This document shows, in pieces, positions 15,672-25,483 of a DNA stretch of 64,000 bases (its first letter is position 1; the number at the start of each line of letters is the position of its first letter). This DNA comes from Nocardioides sp. (GTDB lineage: Bacteria; Actinomycetota; Actinomycetes; Propionibacteriales; Nocardioidaceae), in contig NZ_JACIXG010000021.1 in the NCBI RefSeq assembly GCF_014360585.1, forward strand, positions 1-64,000, read 5' to 3'. The notes below the pieces were generated by a model. That model ran no database searches and was not told the origin of the DNA. It saw only the letters and a list, made by a program, of their open reading frames with translations. The position numbers and the translations under genes are program-made.

Positions 15672-18065
15672 ATGGCCAGCCCCCACCACGAGCCACCGGA
15701 CATTCCGGGATTCCGGCATCGCCGGCTGATCGGCGCGGGCGGATCCTCAGGGGTCTTCGTCTATGAGTCGCAGCGGGAGAAGGTCGACGTCGTCGTGAAG
15801 GTCTGGAACGACCGACTCGGTGCCGAGACCAGGGACGCGCTCGCCGCGGAGACCAAGGAGGTCGCCGAGCTCGCCAACCATCCTCATGTCCTGCCGCTGC
15901 ACACGGTCGGCGTCACCGACGACGATCGCAGCTTCGTGGTGATGGATCACCGTCCTGGCGGAGACCTGGAGACACGCCGGAAGAGCGGGCGGCTCTCGGT
16001 CGCGGAGGCGTTGAGCATCACCATCAAGGTTGCGGGCGCGCTCGACGTCGCTGCCCGACACGGGATCCTGCACGGCGATGTGAAGCCGGCGAACATCCTG
16101 CTGACCGCCGGTGGCGAACCGCAGCTGGTCGGCTTCGGAAGCCTCTCCTCTGCCGGTCGTCCCGCCGGTGCCGGTTCGACCTCGCTGCCGTGGATGGCCC
16201 CGGAGATGCTCTCCGAACCGCCCGAGCCGAGCGCCTGGGCAGACATCTGGAGCCTGGCCGCGACCTGCTACACGCTGCTGGCCGGGCGTACGCCGTTCGA
16301 GGGGGCGACCGGTGCTGACGCCCCCGAGGCTCTGTCGGAGCGGATCCGGGAGTCCGACCCGCCGCCCATCGGTCGCGCCGATGTCCCAGTCATGTTCGAG
16401 GGGGCGCTGCGCAAGGCGATGTCCAAGCGTCGAGCCGGCCGGCACTGGAGCGCGGCCGACTTCGCCAAGGCTCTCCGGGCGGTCGAGCATGAGCTCGGCC
16501 TCCCGGTCACGCCGCACGCGGACCTCTCCGAGCCCAAGGCAAAGACGCCTGCGGCGCCGGAGGTCACTGCGGTGCCTCAGGTCGAGGTCGCCCCGGACCC
16601 CGTCCCGGCTGATTCGCCGGAGGAGGGTGACACCACGGAGGTTCCGATCGTCACCGGCCCGGTTCCCGATACGGCTATGGGCCCTGCAGTCGAGCCCAAG
16701 ATCGAGCCCAAGATCGAGCCGGCGCCTGCTCCCGCGGCCGCACGCGAACGGACCGACGACGATGTCCTCGGCCACCGGCTCGACGTCGACCGAGTGGCCC
16801 GCCTACTGGCCTCCACGCACACCCAGCTCCCGATCTCGGTGGCCGTGCAGGGACAACCAGGCAGCGGCCGGTCGACCTTCCTGCGGAGGGTGCAGGAGCG
16901 GGTCGAGTGGCTCTCCGAGCACGACGACGCGTGCTCCGCCCGCACCAGGCACGTACGCGTCGATGCCCGTCAGTACGCCGAGTCGGACGTGGCGAGTGCG
17001 GTCCTCGAGGGTGTGCGGAGCGCGGGCACGAGCACGCCGCCGCCGCTGGTGGCGAAGCACCAGGCCGCCCAACGGCGGGCGGCCGAGCTCCGGACCGCGC
17101 TGGCGGGCCATCCCGAGGACGAAGGCCCCCGCGGCAAGCGGCGCGCCCAGCCGATGAGCACCACGATGGCCTTGGCGGCGATGGACCGGGAGGTCGCGGC
17201 GTACGAGGCCGCCCTGAGAGCCGCCCCGCCCGGGCCTCCGCCGGCACCGCCGGCCGGCGTGCGGACCGGGCCGCTGGCGAGCCGGACGATCGTCTACGTC
17301 GACGACCTGGACAGGTGCGACCCGGCCACCGCGGCCGGGGTGCTGCGGGCGATCGACGACCTGAGCAGCCAGGACGGGATCGCGGTCATCGCGGCGGTTG
17401 ACGCGCGGACGCTGCGGCGGGCGATCGAGGGCCGGGTCGCAGAGCCGGCGGCGTACCTCTCCAGGGTCTTCGACGTCCCGTTCGCACTGAGGGCCTTCGC
17501 CGGTGACCCGGCCGTGCGGTTCATGCGCTCGCTGATGCGGCAGGCGGTGCCGTCGTGGCCCTCCGCGCTGGCCGCTGGGAGCGGCGACCATGCCAGCCGC
17601 CACGGAGCCGTCGAGAGCCTCGAGATGACCCCCGGCGAGGCACTGTTCACCAGCGAGCTGGCCAGGTTCTGCGCGACCCCAGGGGGAGCCAGGAAGCTGC
17701 TCGCGGTCTATCGACTGGCGCGTACGGCGCCGGTGGGCGTGAGTGCCGAGCCCTTCGGCAATCAGGCCCTCGGGATCCTGATGGCGATCCTGGTCGGCGC
17801 CCCCGCGCAGGCGATCGAGGTGCTCGGGGCGGTGGTGGAAGCGCTGGCTGCTGGTGAGGATGGCGGGACCTTCCGTGATCTGCTCGAGAAGGTCGCGCGC
17901 GAGCACACCGCGGACTGCGGGCGGGCGACCTGTGGCTCGTGTGCCGACTGGTCCCGGGTGATCCGCGCTCACGCCGACCTGGTTCGCGCGCAGCAGGTGC
18001 CCAAGGAGATCGGGGCGTACGCCGAATGGGTCGACGAGGTCGCCAGGTTCAGCTTTCCGGCTTGA
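15672..18065 (+). CDS. Degenerate Ser/Thr kinase fused to a KAP-type P-loop NTPase
   Basis: A 797-residue protein. Residues 14-275 form a protein kinase fold: glycine loop IGAGGSSGVFV, K43, HGDVKPANILL with D136, APE at 176-178 and D191. The DFG Asp is replaced by Gly (VGFGSL, G154). A Pro/Glu-rich linker (280-360, EPKIEPKIEPAPAP) leads to a KAP-like NTPase with Walker A GQPGSGRST at 394-402, where the usual Lys is Arg400, and Walker B IVYVDDLDRC at 540-549, the KAP hallmark. No clear transmembrane helix is seen. Both nucleotide sites are therefore altered, which suggests a sensing or scaffold role. The fusion is unfamiliar to me. TATGAT 8 nt before the ATG marks its own promoter. Confidence 0.82.
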   Translation: MASPHHEPPDIPGFRHRRLIGAGGSSGVFVYESQREKVDVVVKVWNDRLGAETRDALAAETKEVAELANHPHVLPLHTVGVTDDDRSFVVMDHRPGGDLETRRKSGRLSVAEALSITIKVAGALDVAARHGILHGDVKPANILLTAGGEPQLVGFGSLSSAGRPAGAGSTSLPWMAPEMLSEPPEPSAWADIWSLAATCYTLLAGRTPFEGATGADAPEALSERIRESDPPPIGRADVPVMFEGALRKAMSKRRAGRHWSAADFAKALRAVEHELGLPVTPHADLSEPKAKTPAAPEVTAVPQVEVAPDPVPADSPEEGDTTEVPIVTGPVPDTAMGPAVEPKIEPKIEPAPAPAAARERTDDDVLGHRLDVDRVARLLASTHTQLPISVAVQGQPGSGRSTFLRRVQERVEWLSEHDDACSARTRHVRVDARQYAESDVASAVLEGVRSAGTSTPPPLVAKHQAAQRRAAELRTALAGHPEDEGPRGKRRAQPMSTTMALAAMDREVAAYEAALRAAPPGPPPAPPAGVRTGPLASRTIVYVDDLDRCDPATAAGVLRAIDDLSSQDGIAVIAAVDARTLRRAIEGRVAEPAAYLSRVFDVPFALRAFAGDPAVRFMRSLMRQAVPSWPSALAAGSGDHASRHGAVESLEMTPGEALFTSELARFCATPGGARKLLAVYRLARTAPVGVSAEPFGNQALGILMAILVGAPAQAIEVLGAVVEALAAGEDGGTFRDLLEKVAREHTADCGRATCGSCADWSRVIRAHADLVRAQQVPKEIGAYAEWVDEVARFSFPA

Positions 18066-18103
18066 CCGGAGCGAACCCCGCCGGCCGACCCCTTCCGCAA
18101 AAG

Positions 18104-18117
18104 TGAAACACGTTCTA
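18104..18117 (+). promoter_or_regulatory. KstR-type operator before the SDR-sulfotransferase pair
   Basis: TGAAACACGTTCTA matches TNNAACNNGTTNNA. It overlaps TACTCT (18116-18121), a -10 box 7 nt before the ATG at 18129. Confidence 0.85.
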
Positions 18118-18128
18118 CTCTAGGCGCC

Positions 18129-18923
18129 ATGACTGGACTCCTGGATGGCAAGGTCGTCGTGCTCTCGGGGGTCGGCCCCGGCCTCGGACGCTCGCTGGGC
18201 GAGCAGGCGGCACTGATGGGTGCCGACCTGGTGCTCGCCAGCCGCACCGAGAAGCGGCTGCAAAAGATGGCCGGCGTCATCGAGGAGCACGGCCGACGCG
18301 CGCTGGTCGTGCCGACCGACATCACCGACGAGGACGCGCGCCGGCACCTGGTCGACGCGGCGCTCGAGGAGTTCGGGCACGTCGACGTGCTCCTCAACAA
18401 CGCCTTCGGCATCCCGCCGATGGACCCGCTCACCCAGATCCCGCTCGACGCGCTCCGGTTGGCCCAGGAGTCGAACGTGTACGCCCCGCTGCGGCTCTCG
18501 GCGCTCTTCGCCGACGCGCTCGCGGCCACCCCGGACAAGCCGGGCGGCGCGATCGTGATGATCAACTCCGCGGTGCTCTACCAGAGCCAGCCCGAGTTCG
18601 CGGGCTACAAGCTCTCCAAGGGCGCGCTCGCGCACCTCGCCTCGTCCCTGGCCACCGAGCTCGGCCCGCGCGGCATCCGGGTCAACTCCGTCGCGCCGTC
18701 CTACATCTACGAGGACGTCAACAAGGCCTACTTCGACTGGATCGCGTCGGAGTCGGGACGCACCCACGATGAGGTGTACGCGGAGAAGGCCGCTCCCACC
18801 GACCTGAAGCGGCTCGCGACCCCCGAGGAGGTCGCCCGGGCGGCACTGTTCCTGGGCAGCGACCTGGCCTCCGCCGTCACCGGCACCGTGCTCAACGTGG
18901 ACTGCGGGGAGTTCCATGACTGA
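18129..18923 (+). CDS. Short-chain dehydrogenase/reductase of the KstR regulon
   Basis: A 264-residue classical SDR. The NAD(P) motif is SGVGPGLGRSLG (TGxxxGxG variant), then VLLNNAFG, active-site Ser in INSAVLYQS, and YKLSK with the catalytic Tyr and Lys. RGIRVNSVAPSYIYEDV and ALFLGSDLASAVTGTVLNVDCG close it. The sulfotransferase ATG overlaps the SDR end by 8 nt. The same pairing is found in the mycobacterial cholesterol region (Rv3530c-Rv3529c). The substrate is likely a steroid or its CoA thioester hydroxyl/keto group; that is inference. The KstR box overlaps its -10. Confidence 0.88.
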   Translation: MTGLLDGKVVVLSGVGPGLGRSLGEQAALMGADLVLASRTEKRLQKMAGVIEEHGRRALVVPTDITDEDARRHLVDAALEEFGHVDVLLNNAFGIPPMDPLTQIPLDALRLAQESNVYAPLRLSALFADALAATPDKPGGAIVMINSAVLYQSQPEFAGYKLSKGALAHLASSLATELGPRGIRVNSVAPSYIYEDVNKAYFDWIASESGRTHDEVYAEKAAPTDLKRLATPEEVARAALFLGSDLASAVTGTVLNVDCGEFHD

Positions 18924-20097
18924 GTCGCGCCCAGACGAGACGACGGCGCGCGAGCGGGCAGACGTCGGGACGTACGAGGACATCTGCGCGGCCGCTGTCC
19001 GCACCACCGGGCTGAGTGCCGAATATCTCGAGCACAGCGGTAGGACCGAGCACGAGGAGGGGCTGCGGCTCCTGGTCGAGGACCTGGCCTCGCCCGAGGC
19101 GGGCCTGACCCGGGTCGGCAACTACTTCCACCGCTCCCAGGTGAAGTCCGCGCTCGTCGGCAGGCTGATGACACAGGCTCGGCTCGCGGAGTTCCCGCAG
19201 CACCAGGACGTACGCATCGAGCGCCCGATCTTCGTCACCGGGCTCGTCCGCACCGGCACCACCGCACTGCACCGGCTGCTCGCCGCGGACCCGGCACACC
19301 AGGGGCTCGAGACCTGGCTCACCGAGTTCCCCCAGCCGCGGCCCCCGCGCGAGACCTGGGAGCAGGACCCGGTCTTCAACGCGATTCAGGGCGCCTACCA
19401 GCAGCACCATGTGGCCAACCCCGAGTTCATGGGGATCCACTACATGGATGCCACCAGCGTCGAGGAGTGCTGGCGGGTGCTGCGGCAGAGCGGCAAGTCG
19501 ATCTCGTTCGAGTCCCTGGCCAACGTCCCGCGCTACTCGGCGTGGCTGGCGAAGCAGGACTGGCGCGACGCGTACGAGCTTCATCGACGCACCCTGCAGC
19601 TCATCGGGCTCAACGACACCGACAAGCGCTGGGTGCTCAAGAACCCCTCCCACCTGGTCGCCCTCGACGCGCTCATGGAGGTCTACCCGGACGCGCTCGT
19701 GGTGGTCACCCACCGCGACCCGGTCGTCTCGGTCGCCTCGGGCTGCTCGCTGTCGGCGGAGGCGACCGCGGGGATGTCGACCACCTTCGTCGGCGAGACC
19801 ATCGGGGCGACCCAGCTGGAGATGCTCTCCCGCTCGTGGCGCTCCTTCCGAGAGGCCCGGACGGCGTACGACCAGGCGCAGTTCTTCGACGTCGACTACC
19901 GCGGCTTCGTCCAGGACCCCGTCGGCACCGTCGAGGCCATCTACGCCCACTTCGACATCCCCTGGAGCGACACCGCCCGAGCCGAGGTCGCTCGCATCGA
20001 CGCCGAGTCGCGCTCGGGGAGCGCCCGGCCCAAGCACGACTACAGCCTCGCCGACTACGGGCTCACCGACGAGCAGGTCCGGAACGCGTTCGAGTAG
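18916..20097 (+). CDS. Sulfotransferase family protein of the KstR regulon
   Basis: A 393-residue protein with the PAPS phosphosulfate loop [18 protein letters not shown] (5'-PSB) and the 3'-phosphate site [17 protein letters not shown]. It ends with a charged tail ([22 protein letters not shown]) common in this actinobacterial branch. It is translationally coupled to the SDR upstream, like Rv3530c-Rv3529c. If active it would move sulfate from PAPS to a hydroxyl, perhaps a steroid alcohol made by the SDR. Many members lack proven activity. Confidence 0.85.
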   Translation: MTESRPDETTARERADVGTYEDICAAAVRTTGLSAEYLEHSGRTEHEEGLRLLVEDLASPEAGLTRVGNYFHRSQVKSALVGRLMTQARLAEFPQHQDVRIERPIFVTGLVRTGTTALHRLLAADPAHQGLETWLTEFPQPRPPRETWEQDPVFNAIQGAYQQHHVANPEFMGIHYMDATSVEECWRVLRQSGKSISFESLANVPRYSAWLAKQDWRDAYELHRRTLQLIGLNDTDKRWVLKNPSHLVALDALMEVYPDALVVVTHRDPVVSVASGCSLSAEATAGMSTTFVGETIGATQLEMLSRSWRSFREARTAYDQAQFFDVDYRGFVQDPVGTVEAIYAHFDIPWSDTARAEVARIDAESRSGSARPKHDYSLADYGLTDEQVRNAFE

Positions 20098-20105
20098 CAA
20101 CCGCT

Positions 20106-20145
20106 GGTCGACACGCTCGGCCGTGGCCGGCCTCACGGCTCGACC
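20106..20145. repeat. Dispersed GGTCTCGACA repeat, long form
   Basis: GGTCGACACGCTCGGCCG...GGCTCGACC between the sulfotransferase gene and uvrB; self-complementary ends allow a hairpin that could end transcription of the upstream pair. Confidence 0.65.
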
Positions 20146-20186
20146 GACGGCGGAAACTGTCGGTGCCGCCACGTAGCCTAGGAATC

Positions 20187-22328
20187 ATGCGTCCAGTCAC
20201 CGATCTCGAGCGTCGTGTCGCCCCGTTCAAGGTGGTCTCCGACTATCAGCCCTCGGGTGATCAGCCCGCCGCGATCGCGGAGATCACCAAGCGGGTCCAG
20301 GACGGCGCCGAGGACGTCGTCCTGCTCGGCGCGACCGGCACGGGCAAGACGGCGACGGTCGCCTGGACAGCCGAGCAGCTGCAGCGTCCGATGCTGGTGC
20401 TGCAGCCCAACAAGACCCTCGCCGCCCAGTTCGCCAACGAGCTGCGTCAGCTCTTCCCGGACAACGCGATCGAATACTTCGTCTCCTACTACGACTACTA
20501 CCAGCCTGAGGCGTACGTCCCTCAGACCGACACCTACATCGAGAAGGACTCCTCGATCAACGAGGAGGTCGAGCGGCTTCGTCACTCGGCCACCAACTCG
20601 CTGCTGACCAGGCGCGACGTCATCGTGGTCTCGACCGTCTCCTGCATCTACGGTCTCGGCACCCCGCAGGAGTACGTCGACCGGATGCTCCGGCTACGAG
20701 TGGGGGAGGAGCACGACCGCGACTCGATCCTGCGGCGCCTGGTGGAGATCCAGTACACCCGCAACGACCTCTCCTTCACCCGGGGCACCTTCCGGGTCCG
20801 CGGCGACACCCTGGAGATCTTCCCGGTCTACGAGGAGCACGCGGTCCGGATCGAGTTCTTCGGCGACGAGATCGAGCGGCTGATGACGCTGCACGCCGTC
20901 ACCGGTGAGGTGCTCACCGAGGACCAGGAGCTCTACATCTTCCCCGCGACCCACTACGTCGCCGGCCCCGAGCGCATGGAGCGCGCGATCAACGGCATCG
21001 AGGCCGAGCTCGACCAGCAGCTGAGCACCTTCGAGAAGCAGGGCAAGATGCTCGAGGCGCAGCGGCTGCGGATGCGGACGAACTACGACATCGAGATGAT
21101 GCGACAGGTCGGGTCCTGCTCAGGCATCGAGAACTACTCGATGCACATCGACGGCCGACCCCCGGGCTCGGCTCCCAACTGTCTGCTCGACTACTTCCCC
21201 GAGGACTTCGTCCTCGTCGTCGACGAGTCCCACGTCGCGATCCCGCAGATCGGCGGGATGTACGAGGGCGACATGTCCCGCAAGCGCAACCTCGTCGAGC
21301 ACGGCTTCCGCCTGCCGAGCGCGCAGGACAACCGCCCGTTGAAGTTCGAGGAGTTCCTGGAGCGGATCGGCCAGACGATCTACCTCTCCGCGACGCCGGG
21401 CAACTACGAGCTCGACAAGGTCAGCGGCACTGATGGACATCCAGACGTCGTCGAGCAGATCATCCGCCCGACCGGCCTGATCGACCCCGAGGTGGTCCTC
21501 AAGCCGACCAAGGGCCAGATCGACGACCTGATCGGCGAGATCAACGACCGGGTCGCCAAGAACGAGCGCGTCCTCGTCACCACGCTGACCAAGAAGATGT
21601 CCGAGGACCTCACCGACTACCTGCTCGATGCCGGGATCCGGACGCGGTATCTCCACTCCGAGGTCGACACCCTCAAGCGGATCGAGCTGCTCCGCGACCT
21701 GCGGCTGGGGGAGTACGACGTCCTCGTCGGCATCAACCTGCTCCGTGAGGGCCTCGACCTGCCCGAGGTGTCGCTGGTCGCGATCCTGGACGCCGACAAG
21801 GAGGGCTTCCTGCGTTCGGACAAGTCGCTGATCCAGACCATCGGCCGTGCGGCCCGAAACGTCTCCGGCCAGGTGCACATGTACGCCGACAAGATCACCC
21901 CCTCCATGGAGTCGGCGATCGAGGAGACCAACCGTCGCCGCGCGATCCAGGTGGCCTACAACGAGGCCCACGGCGTCGACCCCCAGCCGCTGCGCAAGAA
22001 GATCGCCGACATCACCGACATGCTCGCCCGCGAGGACGAGTCCACCCAGGAGCTGCTCAACACCTGGGCCGGGACCGAGGCCAAGGGCCGCGCCGGCAAG
22101 AACGCCGCCAAGGCACCCACCCCGATGCTCGGCGATGCCGCCCGCGAGGCCCGCGAGCGCGGCCTCGTCGGCCTCCCCTCCTCCGACCTGGCCCAGCTCA
22201 TCGGCGACCTCACCGAGCAGATGAAGGGCGCCGCCGCCGAGCTCCAGTTCGAGGTCGCCGCTCGGTTGCGTGACGAGATCTCTGATCTCAAGAAGGAGCT
22301 GCGGCAGATGATGGAAGCGACGAAGTGA
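20187..22328 (+). CDS. uvrB: Excinuclease ABC subunit B
   Basis: A 713-residue UvrB. Walker A is [15 protein letters not shown]; the beta-hairpin is [17 protein letters not shown]; then [17 protein letters not shown] (Walker B region) and [13 protein letters not shown]. Helicase motifs V-VI include [23 protein letters not shown] and [16 protein letters not shown], and a C-terminal UVR domain ends [14 protein letters not shown]. It loads onto damaged DNA with UvrA and positions UvrC in nucleotide excision repair. The ATG at 20187 lies 7 nt after TAGCCT, a leaderless arrangement. It is unrelated in function to the steroid genes upstream. Confidence 0.97.
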   Translation: MRPVTDLERRVAPFKVVSDYQPSGDQPAAIAEITKRVQDGAEDVVLLGATGTGKTATVAWTAEQLQRPMLVLQPNKTLAAQFANELRQLFPDNAIEYFVSYYDYYQPEAYVPQTDTYIEKDSSINEEVERLRHSATNSLLTRRDVIVVSTVSCIYGLGTPQEYVDRMLRLRVGEEHDRDSILRRLVEIQYTRNDLSFTRGTFRVRGDTLEIFPVYEEHAVRIEFFGDEIERLMTLHAVTGEVLTEDQELYIFPATHYVAGPERMERAINGIEAELDQQLSTFEKQGKMLEAQRLRMRTNYDIEMMRQVGSCSGIENYSMHIDGRPPGSAPNCLLDYFPEDFVLVVDESHVAIPQIGGMYEGDMSRKRNLVEHGFRLPSAQDNRPLKFEEFLERIGQTIYLSATPGNYELDKVSGTDGHPDVVEQIIRPTGLIDPEVVLKPTKGQIDDLIGEINDRVAKNERVLVTTLTKKMSEDLTDYLLDAGIRTRYLHSEVDTLKRIELLRDLRLGEYDVLVGINLLREGLDLPEVSLVAILDADKEGFLRSDKSLIQTIGRAARNVSGQVHMYADKITPSMESAIEETNRRRAIQVAYNEAHGVDPQPLRKKIADITDMLAREDESTQELLNTWAGTEAKGRAGKNAAKAPTPMLGDAAREARERGLVGLPSSDLAQLIGDLTEQMKGAAAELQFEVAARLRDEISDLKKELRQMMEATK

Positions 22329-22331
22329 GGA

Positions 22332-22392
22332 GGGAGCCGGCGTAAGCCCTCTTCGCGCCGAAGGCGCTTTCCTAGGGTTTGCGCCGGCTCCC
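22332..22392 (+). terminator. Nested hairpin terminator of uvrB
   Basis: GGGAGCCGGCG (22332-22342) pairs with CGCCGGCTCCC (22382-22392). An inner hairpin GCGCC-GAA-GGCGC (22355-22367) is followed by TTTCC. It starts 4 nt after the uvrB stop. Confidence 0.75.
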
Positions 22393-22448
22393 GACGAGCG
22401 AGGAGCTGCGCGCGAGCGAAGCGAGCGCGCTGGCCACCAAGTAGGACG

Positions 22449-22504
22449 CCCCGCTGGTCGAGCCGCCGGAGCCGCAAGGCGGAGGCGTGTCGAGACCAGC
22501 GGGG
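22449..22504. repeat. Dispersed GGTCTCGACA repeat acting as a likely terminator
   Basis: CCCCGCTGGTC and GACCAGCGGGG form 11-bp perfect arms around a GC-rich centre. Read on the minus strand it has the family form GGTCTCGACACGC...GGCTCGACC. It lies 8 nt past the end of the minus-strand glycosyltransferase gene and so probably ends that transcript. Confidence 0.7.
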
Positions 22505-22511
22505 TGCCCGG

Positions 22512-23702
22512 TCAACCAGCGAGCATGCCCTCGATCAGATCAGCAGCCCGCCGGGTCCCACCCTCGGCGAGCGCATCAGCGCGCAGCTGAGCCGACCGAG
22601 CGACCCGGTCGGGATCGTCCAGCAGCTCGAGCAGCGCAGTACGCAGCGCATCGGCGGTGACGTCCTCGGCGTCGATGCGCCGGGCGACACCGAGCTCGAC
22701 CAGCCGGTCCGCGTTCATGAACTGGTCGACCGCCTGCGGCACCGCGACCATCGGTACGCCAGCCATCAGGCCCTCGCTGCTCCCGCCCATCCCGGCGTGG
22801 GTGACGAACCCGTCGGCCTGGGCGAGGACGGCGCGCTGCGGCAGCCAGCGGTGGACCTCGACGTTGCCGGGGAGATCGCCGAGCTCGGCCGGGTCGAGCT
22901 GGGTCCCGATCGACATGACGACGTGCCAGCCGGGGAGGGCTGCGTACGCCTCGATGCAGGAGCGGAAGAAGTCCACGTCGCCGGCGTAGGCCGAGCCGAA
23001 GGAGGCCAGCAGGACGTGCTCGGCGTCGGCCGGGCGGGCCCAGGCCTCGGCGGAGTCGAGCGCGAAGCAGGGTCCGACGAACGTCACGACGTCCTCGTCG
23101 ACCAGGTCCGCGTTGGGCTGCATCGCTCGCGGGATGAGGGCGAGCGCACGCTCGGGCGCTCCGGCGAACGCTCCGGGCTCGCGGGTGGTCGCCCCGGCTT
23201 CCTCGAGCCAGGTCGTGAACGCGCTCAGGTAGTCGTCGTAGCCCGGCAGCTGCTCCACCTGGGCGCCGACCTCCTCGGCGTACCCCTCCCAGGCGACGAA
23301 CGTCGGCGAGAGCTGGACGAACGGGCGCTGCTGCTTCTCGGCCAGGGCCCGGACGGCGTAGCCGCCGATGTCGTAGAGGTAGAGGTCGGCGGGATCTGTG
23401 TCGTAGAACGCATGCAGATGAGGGAGCGCCTGGATCGCGTCGTCGAGGAAGATGCGCATCCCGGCGATCGGGTCGTCCGGCCACTGCCTGTCCTCGACGG
23501 GCAGCACCGTCGGCACCGGAACCAGCTCCGCCCCGGTCGGCTTGATCGTGTCGGCCATCGACTCGTGCGTGGCGTAGGTGACCCGGTGGCCGCGCTCCAC
23601 CAGCTCCTTGATCAGCTCGACACTCGGCAGGATGTGGCTGATCGCAGGGGACGCGACCATCGCGATGTGGTGCGGCAGCGAAGGCAGTGAAGTAGTCGTC
23701 AC
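22512..23702 (-). CDS. MGT-family glycosyltransferase (GT1, macrolide/UDP-glycosyltransferase type)
   Basis: A 396-residue GT-B enzyme. The N-terminal acceptor domain begins HHIAMVASPAISHILPSVEL. The C-terminal donor domain has VEVHRWLPQRAVLAQADGFVTHAGMGGSSEG and AGVPMVAVPQAVDQFMNADRL, the conserved nucleotide-sugar signature with the H-x-G-x-G-S core. Members glucosylate macrolides, flavonoids or steroid-like molecules, often as detoxification. The start is GTG at 23702, with GAGGA close upstream. It is a single gene ending in a repeat-derived hairpin. Confidence 0.88.
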   Translation of the reverse strand: MTTTSLPSLPHHIAMVASPAISHILPSVELIKELVERGHRVTYATHESMADTIKPTGAELVPVPTVLPVEDRQWPDDPIAGMRIFLDDAIQALPHLHAFYDTDPADLYLYDIGGYAVRALAEKQQRPFVQLSPTFVAWEGYAEEVGAQVEQLPGYDDYLSAFTTWLEEAGATTREPGAFAGAPERALALIPRAMQPNADLVDEDVVTFVGPCFALDSAEAWARPADAEHVLLASFGSAYAGDVDFFRSCIEAYAALPGWHVVMSIGTQLDPAELGDLPGNVEVHRWLPQRAVLAQADGFVTHAGMGGSSEGLMAGVPMVAVPQAVDQFMNADRLVELGVARRIDAEDVTADALRTALLELLDDPDRVARSAQLRADALAEGGTRRAADLIEGMLAG

Positions 23703-23845
23703 ATCCTCGGACGCTATCTGCTGACGCAGCCTGGGGCGACCGAGTTCTGTGTCGACGTCAGGTCACCGGTCCGTCGCGTTCTGTTCACTGCCCGTGAGCC
23801 GTGACTCGTCCGTCTCGTAGGTTTCGCGGGGTTAACGTCGTAGTC

Positions 23846-25474
23846 GTGTCTGTTCGTCGGACCTCGGTGTCCCAATCCACGATCTGCGTACTGCTGCTGG
23901 GTGTGCTCGGCTTCGCGATGAGCGCCCAGGTGGCGATCGCGATGCCGGCCCTGTTCAAGGCCGACGAGCGCGCCCACGCGGCATATGCGGTGGCGCTCTC
24001 CCAGGGGACGCTGCCGACGATCTACACCGACATCCCCGGCGACCCGGTGCGCTATCCGCAGCTCGCCGAGAGCCTCTTCGGCGCCGACGAGGCCCACCGC
24101 GACATCTGGGTGGCCAACCACCCGCCCCTGTTCTACGTGATGAGCCAGCCGCTGGTGTGGCTCGGTGACGCGGTCGGGTCGCTCGGCCTGACGCTGCTCG
24201 GGATGCGGCTGCTCAACGCCCTCGGATTCGCCTTGACCACGATCATGGTCGGTCTGCTGGCGCGGGAGCTGGTGCCACGGCGTCCGGCGGTTCCGGTGAT
24301 CGCCTCGGCGATGTGTATCGGCTGCGGCGCGATGACCTTCGTGGGTGGCGGCATCTACAACGACGGCTGGTCCTCGGCGGCGGCGTTCACGACGCTCTTC
24401 CTCGGCTTCCGGATGATCCGCCAGGGAGTGACGCGCGAGCGTCTGATCGCCGCCACCGCGGTCGGCGTGGCCGCCGCCGGGTTCCGGTCGACCGGCCTGG
24501 TCGCGGTCCTCTTCCTCGGCGCCTGCGTGCTGGTCGCCATGTGGCTGCGGGAGCCGTCGCTGCGTACGTTCCTGAGAGGTACGTTCTGGCGCGCCGCCGG
24601 GATCGTGGCGTGCATCGGTCTGGCGCCGGTGGTCGTCTTCGGGTGGTTCTACGCACGCAACATCCAGCTCTACGGCGACCCGACCGCGTCGAGCGCGCTC
24701 TTCGAGAAGTTCGGTCGCGAACCCAACGGCTCGACACTGTTCCAGCTGGTCAACCCGGAGTTCTACGGCCATCTTCTCGGCAGCCTGTGGACAGACGGCA
24801 ACATCGCCAACCACTGGAGCCAGGCGGCCGCCATCGTGCTCACGCTCACCGTGGTCGGCCTCGTGGTCGATGCCGCGGCGAAGGCCAACCCGCGCCGTAC
24901 GGGAGTCCTGCAGCGCGTACAGCTGGCCCCGCAGAGCCCGATGCAGCACCGACAGGACCTGGCGATCTGGGCGATCCTGGCTGGTTACTGCCTGCTGATC
25001 CTGATCAACGTCGCGGGGTTCATCGCCGGTGGTGGCTGGATCCATGCGCGGTACGCGGTGCCGTTCCTGCCGTTCCTCGCGGCCGGCGCCGGACTCGCGG
25101 CGCTGCGGCTGGGGCGGGCCTTTCCCTACCGGCCCCTCCCGACGGGCGCGGCAACCGGAGGGACCGCGTTCGACGAGGCTCGCGACCTGCGGATCGGGCT
25201 CGGGGTCTCGCTCGCGTTCATGGTGGTGGGCCTGGTGTGTCACCTCGACACCGAGCAGTACGTCGACGGGCCGGTCAGCAGCACCTTCGCGCTGGTCGCC
25301 CTCGTGGCTGCCGATCTGGTGATGTTCGCGGTCGCCGCCTACGTCGCCACCGAGCTGCGCCGACGCATGCAGCCGGGCACCTTCGACACGATCCCCGCGC
25401 TCACGGTGGCTGTGACCGATATCGCGCGTCCACATGAGGGTTCCGGCGCTTCGTCGGCCCGGCAGGCAAAGTAG
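23846..25474 (+). CDS. DUF2142-like polytopic membrane protein, copy A
   Basis: A 542-residue membrane protein with about 10-11 predicted helices. The first is CVLLLGVLGFAMSAQVAIAM, followed by an extracytoplasmic KADERAHAAYAVALSQG, which resembles the acidic DE..H motif of DUF2142 and GT-C glycosyltransferases. Others include HPPLFYVMSQPLVWLGDAV, YNDGWSSAAAFTTLFLGFR, FVVVFGWFYARNIQLYGDP-like text and GGGWIHARYAVPFLPFLA. It may use a polyprenyl-phosphate sugar. A close paralog lies at 26884-28425 with an MFS gene between. The GTG at 23846 was chosen over upstream low-complexity codons. Confidence 0.8.
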   Translation: MSVRRTSVSQSTICVLLLGVLGFAMSAQVAIAMPALFKADERAHAAYAVALSQGTLPTIYTDIPGDPVRYPQLAESLFGADEAHRDIWVANHPPLFYVMSQPLVWLGDAVGSLGLTLLGMRLLNALGFALTTIMVGLLARELVPRRPAVPVIASAMCIGCGAMTFVGGGIYNDGWSSAAAFTTLFLGFRMIRQGVTRERLIAATAVGVAAAGFRSTGLVAVLFLGACVLVAMWLREPSLRTFLRGTFWRAAGIVACIGLAPVVVFGWFYARNIQLYGDPTASSALFEKFGREPNGSTLFQLVNPEFYGHLLGSLWTDGNIANHWSQAAAIVLTLTVVGLVVDAAAKANPRRTGVLQRVQLAPQSPMQHRQDLAIWAILAGYCLLILINVAGFIAGGGWIHARYAVPFLPFLAAGAGLAALRLGRAFPYRPLPTGAATGGTAFDEARDLRIGLGVSLAFMVVGLVCHLDTEQYVDGPVSSTFALVALVAADLVMFAVAAYVATELRRRMQPGTFDTIPALTVAVTDIARPHEGSGASSARQAK

Positions 25475-25483
25475 CCTCTCTAT

